This document shows, piece after piece, positions 1 to 4,099 of a stretch of DNA of 6,428 bases. This DNA is from Acidiphilium sp. CAG:727. GTDB lineage: Bacteria > Bacillota > Clostridia > Christensenellales > Borkfalkiaceae. Position 1 is the stretch's first letter. Each line of letters starts with the position of its first letter. Where the stretch lies: the NCBI GenBank assembly GCA_000437515.1, contig FR898419.1:9583-16010 (forward strand). Direction: 5' to 3'. A program made the translations under genes and the position numbers. The notes below the pieces were generated by a model that saw only the letters and a list, made by a program, of their open reading frames with translations, made no database searches and was not told the origin of the DNA.

Positions 1-276
1 CGTAAAACTTCTGCCCGCTACCGCCCCGCCGTCCGGGCGGACGAGATAGCAATTTTCCGCGGGATATAAAACGTCTTTATACTTAATGGCCGCGGTTTCG
101 GGAATTTCGAGCGTGTCGCCGACCGAATATACCGTTTCGAATTCGTCGAAAGATATACTCGCGTCGTTAGCGAGAACGGGTTTAGCCGCGGTTATAACCG
201 CGCCCGAAACGGCGAAAGCCGCCACCAGCCCCGCAACGCATATAAACAATTTCTTTTTAACGGGTTTGTTCATCAT
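1..276 (-). CDS. Exported protein with Ig-like start, 3' end outside window (partial)
   Basis: Only the first 91-92 codons are present, and the frame is still open at base 1. Residues 4-9 are basic (KPVKKK). A hydrophobic stretch follows at about 10-30, ending in a small-residue site (V-L-A before N-D, about residue 36). This is a signal-peptidase I type signal; no lipobox cysteine is seen. The mature part begins with short beta-like strands: a TVYSVGDTLEIPE segment at 47-59 and a YLVRPDG segment at 76-82. This pattern (YsvGD.l.iP, then a turn ending in PDG) resembles Ig-like domains of secreted clostridial proteins; that is recognition by eye, not a profile match. The gene starts 13 bases after the stop of the MalG-type permease, so it is very probably the last visible gene of the transporter operon and acts outside the cell. 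The full protein may carry catalytic or carbohydrate-binding domains beyond the edge. Its function is unknown. Confidence 0.82.
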   Translation of the reverse strand, partial: MMNKPVKKKLFICVAGLVAAFAVSGAVITAAKPVLANDASISFDEFETVYSVGDTLEIPETAAIKYKDVLYPAENCYLVRPDGGAVAGRSFT

Positions 277-283
277 TACCTCT
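271..283 (-). promoter_or_regulatory. Ribosome binding site with tandem ATG start codons
   Basis: Reading the minus strand, AGAGG (283-279) is followed by two adjacent in-frame ATG codons, at 276-274 and 273-271. Spacing from AGAGG is 2 bases to the first ATG and 5 to the second, so the second is the more likely initiation codon. The proteins would differ by one N-terminal methionine only. Confidence 0.6.
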
Positions 284-289
284 GTTTTT

Positions 290-1318
290 TTATTCTTTTA
301 TTCCGCCGAGAGATATATCCCCCATGAGTTTGTTCTTCGTGAGAATGAACAAAATGAGAATAGGAAGCGCAAGCACCATGCTCGCCGCCATTTTTGCGGG
401 CGCTTCGGCGAATATCTTTGATTCTTTCGTCCCGTTGGCAAGGTTGGTCATATAGTAGACCGCAGTCGCCAGCGTGGGTTGGGTCGGCAAGAAAATAAGC
501 GGATTCTGATAGTCGTTCCAGAGCGAAACGAACATTATAAGAAATACCGTCATTATCATCTTTATAGCAAGCGGGAAATAAATCTTGAACATTATTTTTA
601 CTTCGCCCGCGCCGTCTATACTCGCCGCTTCGCGGTAAGTTTCGGGTACGCCCTTGAAATAGGCGTAAAAGACGAAGTAGTACATACCCGCGCCCGAAGC
701 CCATTGCAGTATTATACCGAAAATAGTATCGTATATCCCTAAACTTTTGAAAAAAGCAAGTTGCGACGGCTGATTGCCGACGATAGGCATACACATCATA
801 AGCGTGTACAAAATGAATATTATGCCGCTCAACTTAAAGTCGTATTTAGCCGTAAGATACGCCGTCAACGCGGGTACGAACGACGAAACGAGCGCGCAAC
901 CGCCTACGTATAAGAGGGTATTCGCCAAAAGATCGGGGAAATATTCGTATCTTAAATCGGCGGAGTTTTTCGCGCCCATCATCACGCCGAAAACGGTTTT
1001 GGTCGTGCGTGAAACGGGAACGCTGCCTCTGTAATAATTGACGAGTTTCTGATATTTGAAGTTTTTGATTACGAGTTTATAATTGCCGAAATGCAAAAAC
1101 TCTTCCTTACTGTTACCAACCTCGCTGCCGAGATACGGCAACCCCAGATAGTTATGTCGGTTGCTGTAATCCATATCGCTTTTAAGCGAAGTATTAAGCC
1201 CCCACAAAAGCATAAAAATCATAATCAGCGAATAGATAAGGAGAACTATGCCGAGAACTATAAACAACGGGCTGACGGATCTTTTTCCGCCCCTGTCGAA
1301 ATTCTTTCTTTTCGTCAT
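290..1318 (-). CDS. Carbohydrate ABC transporter permease, MalG/UgpE type (CUT1)
   Basis: This is a 342-residue inner-membrane subunit of a binding-protein-dependent sugar importer; it forms the translocation pore with the permease encoded just upstream. Hydrophobic segments lie at about 17-43, 129-155, 162-182, 196-218, 250-268 and 310-328, giving six helices. The cytoplasmic EAA loop, which docks on the ATPase, is clear: E230-A-A-S-I-D-G-A237, then a conserved proline at 249. The protein is longer than the usual 270-300 residues of the family. The excess sits in the loop between helices 1 and 2 (about 44-128), which should face outside. The start ATG follows a strong AAGGGGG ribosome site that overlaps the stop of the preceding permease. 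No ATPase gene is adjacent. Identity as a CUT1 permease is firm; the substrate is unknown. Confidence 0.95.
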   Translation of the reverse strand: MTKRKNFDRGGKRSVSPLFIVLGIVLLIYSLIMIFMLLWGLNTSLKSDMDYSNRHNYLGLPYLGSEVGNSKEEFLHFGNYKLVIKNFKYQKLVNYYRGSVPVSRTTKTVFGVMMGAKNSADLRYEYFPDLLANTLLYVGGCALVSSFVPALTAYLTAKYDFKLSGIIFILYTLMMCMPIVGNQPSQLAFFKSLGIYDTIFGIILQWASGAGMYYFVFYAYFKGVPETYREAASIDGAGEVKIMFKIYFPLAIKMIMTVFLIMFVSLWNDYQNPLIFLPTQPTLATAVYYMTNLANGTKESKIFAEAPAKMAASMVLALPILILFILTKNKLMGDISLGGIKE

Positions 1319-1332
1319 CGTATCCCCCTTTA
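1319..1332 (-). promoter_or_regulatory. Strong Shine-Dalgarno overlapping the upstream stop codon
   Basis: On the minus strand, the TAA stop of the MalF-type permease (1332-1330) runs into AAGGGGG (1330-1324). The ATG of the MalG-type permease follows after a 5-base spacer. The overlap fits translational coupling, which would keep the two pore subunits at similar levels. Confidence 0.65.
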
Positions 1333-2295
1333 ATCCGCTTTGGGACCGTATTTGTTAAGCGCCCAACGCATTAAAAGCGTAAGCGGCAGAACTATCGCCG
1401 TAAGAATAAGACCTATCGCCGAGAGTACCGAATAAGACAGATTGTTCGTCTGATCTCTCGGTATCACGAAGTCGCCGTCAAGCGCGCGAGTGTATAAGAA
1501 ATACCCAAGGTTTTCCGCATTCAGCGGGTTTCTCTTCAAAAGGGTAAGCACCTGCCATTGTTCGGTGAACACTCTCGAAAACGAAACTATCATGAGCGTT
1601 ACGACCGTGGGCCATATCATCGGAATGACGATATATAAAAATTCCTGTATCGGGCTGCACCCGTCGAGTTCGGCGGATTCGATAAGCGAAACGTTTATGC
1701 CGCTCATCGTGCCCGAATACGTGAGAACGCTCACGCCGAAGCCGATCAGAACGTTAAACAGAATTACGGCGAAAACCCTCGTTTTTGTTCCCGTAAGGAA
1801 ATACGTCGGTTCTTTTGCTCCGAATATCTTCGTCTGAATAAGCCCTAAAACGTCGTCGGAAATGTATTGATACAAAAGCCCGAATACGACCGCCGACAAA
1901 ACGGACGGCAAGAAGAGCATTACCCTGAAAAACTCCGTGCCGGGGCGTTTTTTGTAGATATAGAACGAGAATAGAAGCGCGACGGGCGTTATCGCGAAAA
2001 TCTGCACCGCCAGCATTAAAATAGAGTTGCCTATTACCTTGATATTCTGACCTAAAACTTTCCAGCCCTCGACGAAGTTGGCAAAACCCGCGTTTTTGTA
2101 CGTAAGAGTTTTGGTAACGTCGTCTACGTAATAATCTTTGAACGCCAAAATAAAGGAGTTGAAGTTGATATACACGTAGAAAACGAGGTAGTGGAGAAGC
2201 GGAAAGGCGATAAACAACAGATAAAATCCGAGTTTTTTACGCCTTCCGCGCGTCATTCCGAATAAAGGTCTTTTTATATCCGTTTTAGTAGTCAT
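1330..2295 (-). CDS. Carbohydrate ABC transporter permease, MalF/UgpA type (CUT1)
   Basis: This is a 321-residue integral membrane subunit that pairs with the downstream MalG-type permease to form the sugar channel. The N-terminus is basic (RGRRKK at 16-21). Six hydrophobic segments are visible at about 22-50, 88-113, 123-143, 173-193, 222-242 and 287-311. A family-typical FFRVMLFLP stretch lies at 122-130. The cytoplasmic EAA loop reads E206-S-A-E-L-D-G-C213 with a proline at 225; the usual alanine after the first glutamate is serine and the residue after the glycine is cysteine, both mild departures. The length is normal for the family. The gene begins 6 bases after the stop of the binding-protein gene. 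The nearest Shine-Dalgarno match is a bare AGG 10 bases upstream, inside the last codon of that gene, so translation probably depends on coupling. The substrate is not deducible. Confidence 0.95.
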   Translation of the reverse strand: MTTKTDIKRPLFGMTRGRRKKLGFYLLFIAFPLLHYLVFYVYINFNSFILAFKDYYVDDVTKTLTYKNAGFANFVEGWKVLGQNIKVIGNSILMLAVQIFAITPVALLFSFYIYKKRPGTEFFRVMLFLPSVLSAVVFGLLYQYISDDVLGLIQTKIFGAKEPTYFLTGTKTRVFAVILFNVLIGFGVSVLTYSGTMSGINVSLIESAELDGCSPIQEFLYIVIPMIWPTVVTLMIVSFSRVFTEQWQVLTLLKRNPLNAENLGYFLYTRALDGDFVIPRDQTNNLSYSVLSAIGLILTAIVLPLTLLMRWALNKYGPKAD

Positions 2296-2301
2296 TTGTT
2301 T

Positions 2302-4005
2302 TTAACCTAACGATTCCCAGTCCGCGACTTTTGCTCTTCTCGTCTGCGTAAAGATACTCGCGGCGGTTTCTCCGCCCATAAGCGCGGCGTAAGAGCCGTT
2401 ATGATAACTGCCGAAGTAGTTGAGTTTACCGCCCCAGATAAGCGAGAAGGAAGAACGGTTTTTAGAGAACTTTATATTATCCGAAGCCGCGTAGACTTTA
2501 TCGCCCGCCGCCTTTTCGATTTCGAGTACGCCCGCGTAAAAGTTGCCGAGCGAAGACTTATCGTAATCGTATTTTAAGTTCATGGTAAGTTTACTCGTTT
2601 CGGTAAAGGCTTTGAGTTCGGCGTCGCTGTACAAAAATTCGATGAATTCTTTTACGGCGCGGAAAAGTCCTTCGTTTTTCTCGACGCGCTTGTTTACGAA
2701 AACGGTCGCGCTGGTATCTATAACCGTGGGTTTTTTACCGTTTCCTTCGGTAACCTGACCGGTAAGTTGTACGGGCATGGGCATCATGCTTACGTTCGCT
2801 TCTTTGCCGCCCGACAACGATTTATATTTAGTGAGCGTTCCGCCGCTGACCGCTTCGCCGTACCAGAACGTCGAATCGACGAGCATAGCGCATCTGTCGT
2901 TATCGTTTGCGTTGTAATTGCCGAGAACGAAAAATTCCTGCGCTTTGGTGTTGGTCATCTGCTGATTTTTGAACCAACCTTTGTTTTTGGCGAGTTCGAG
3001 GAAAGACAGCGCGTAATAACGGGCGGACATATCGTACATTCTGTAACCGTTATCGTCGCTTAACACGACCGTTTCGGTCTGCGGCATTTTAATACCCGTG
3101 TTAAGGAGAGTTCCGTCGTAAGACAGCGCGCCCTCTTTAACGACTTCGACTTCCGCGTCGGTGAAGTTGCAGGTGGTCGCCTTCATCGCGTCGGTGCCGA
3201 CCATACCCGCCCAGAGCGATTCGATAAGCATAAACGCGTAGTTCGCTCCGCCCGTAATATCGCTTATCGCGAACGGATTGATCTGCTTTTTGTTTTTGAT
3301 ATAATCGCAGAGAACGATAAATTCTTCGAGCGAAGACGGAAGCCCGTCGTCGTAGTCGTTCGGTATACCGTTAGGCCCGCACGATTTTTTCGTATTTTCG
3401 TTAAAAACGAAATTTACGCCCGCCGAAGAAGCCGGCAAAAGCGAACTCTTATAATTTACGACGCTTTCTTCGCCGGGAGCCGCAATATAGAGATTCTCCG
3501 TCTTGAAAAGGTCTACGTTATACGAAATGCTTACGTCGTAAGAATAATGCGGAAGTCCGTAATATTTGCCGTCCGCGCCTTTGAATTTAGGCAGAAGTTG
3601 CGGCTCTATTTTGCTCTGCAATCCCTTTACGAGGTCGTCTATATCCGCAAGGTATCCGCGCGTTTGCATATCGTAGATATTGGCTTCGTTCTCGTCCATA
3701 AGAATATCGTAATCGGGAATACTGCTCGTATAATCCGAGTCTTTATTGGTAGAAATTTCTACCCTTACGCCCTTTTTGCCGCTTTCGTAAGGCTCGTTCG
3801 CTTTTTCGGCGGCAAAACGATCCGCCGCCTGTTGAAGCCAATCGGTGGAAGAAGCGGTTCCGCCCCATTGACGGAAAGATATCTGCGTGATTTTAGAACT
3901 ATCTTCGTCTTTGCCGATATTGCCGTTTCCGCAGCCCGCAGCCACGCCTACCGAAAGAACGGCAGCCAGACCGAGCGCTAAAAATTTCGTTTTGTTTCTC
4001 TTCAT
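2302..4005 (-). CDS. Extracellular solute-binding lipoprotein of a sugar ABC transporter (family 1)
   Basis: This 567-residue lipoprotein should sit on the outer face of the membrane, bind a carbohydrate and deliver it to the two permeases encoded directly downstream. A basic start (MKRNKTK), a hydrophobic stretch and the lipobox V-A-A-G-C25 show signal peptidase II processing with lipidation of C25. The mature chain shows family landmarks: an early strand ITQISFRQWGG (39-49), IPDYDILMD (96-104), YYGLPHYSYDVSISYNVDLF (148-167, the GLP...YN.dlF signature), DGLPSSLEEF (220-229), and a late block that places a FVNKR strand before a helix (VKEFIEFLYS, 451-460). It is longer than the common 420-450 residues. 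Part of the excess is an insertion of about 50 residues at 170-220 that contains an acidic turn, GPNGIPNDYDDG. The start is supported by CAGG 6 bases before the ATG. The gap to the next permease is 6 bases. Binding-protein identity is firm; the ligand is unknown. Confidence 0.95.
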   Translation of the reverse strand: MKRNKTKFLALGLAAVLSVGVAAGCGNGNIGKDEDSSKITQISFRQWGGTASSTDWLQQAADRFAAEKANEPYESGKKGVRVEISTNKDSDYTSSIPDYDILMDENEANIYDMQTRGYLADIDDLVKGLQSKIEPQLLPKFKGADGKYYGLPHYSYDVSISYNVDLFKTENLYIAAPGEESVVNYKSSLLPASSAGVNFVFNENTKKSCGPNGIPNDYDDGLPSSLEEFIVLCDYIKNKKQINPFAISDITGGANYAFMLIESLWAGMVGTDAMKATTCNFTDAEVEVVKEGALSYDGTLLNTGIKMPQTETVVLSDDNGYRMYDMSARYYALSFLELAKNKGWFKNQQMTNTKAQEFFVLGNYNANDNDRCAMLVDSTFWYGEAVSGGTLTKYKSLSGGKEANVSMMPMPVQLTGQVTEGNGKKPTVIDTSATVFVNKRVEKNEGLFRAVKEFIEFLYSDAELKAFTETSKLTMNLKYDYDKSSLGNFYAGVLEIEKAAGDKVYAASDNIKFSKNRSSFSLIWGGKLNYFGSYHNGSYAALMGGETAASIFTQTRRAKVADWESLG

Positions 4006-4016
4006 AATTTACCTGC

Positions 4017-4034
4017 TTATAAAATTTTTTATAA
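4017..4034. repeat. AT-rich perfect palindrome before the binding-protein gene
   Basis: TTATAAAA (4017-4024) and TTTTATAA (4027-4034) are perfect inverted copies separated by TT. The element lies 12 bases upstream of the start codon, just before the ribosome site. It includes a TATAAA on the minus strand (4033-4028) that could serve as a -10 box, but no good -35 box is found 16-18 bases farther upstream. It could be an operator, a promoter core or a chance AT-rich stretch. Confidence 0.4.
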
Positions 4035-4043
4035 ATAGACTTT

Positions 4044-4071
4044 CGGGCGAAAAGGCATAGTCTTCCACCCG
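4044..4071 (-). terminator. Hairpin between surface-protein gene and transporter operon (weak terminator or attenuator)
   Basis: On the minus strand, CGGGTGGAAG (4071-4062) can pair with TTTTCGCCCG (4053-4044) over 10 positions, three of them G-U, around an 8-base loop. The stem is followed by AAAGTCTATTTAT, not by an uninterrupted U run, so it is not a canonical intrinsic terminator. It lies 28 bases past the stop of the surface-protein gene and could partly uncouple it from the transporter genes. Confidence 0.3.
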
Positions 4072-4099
4072 ATTGTCGTTTTAACTTTTATCCGTTCCG

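Noticed and set aside
21..40. GC-rich inverted repeat CCGCCC...GGGCGG with an 8-base loop
   Set aside because: It lies inside the coding frame of the exported protein, is not followed by a U run, and is explained by GC-rich codons for a PDGG turn.
276..794. 172-codon open frame on the minus strand, out of frame with the permease
   Set aside because: It overlaps the MalG-type permease and its EAA motif entirely. Its product is arginine-rich with no domain character, as expected of a frame shadow.
3547..3981. 144-codon open frame on the plus strand
   Set aside because: It is antisense to the binding-protein signal peptide and N-terminal domain, with no supporting ribosome site or family signature.
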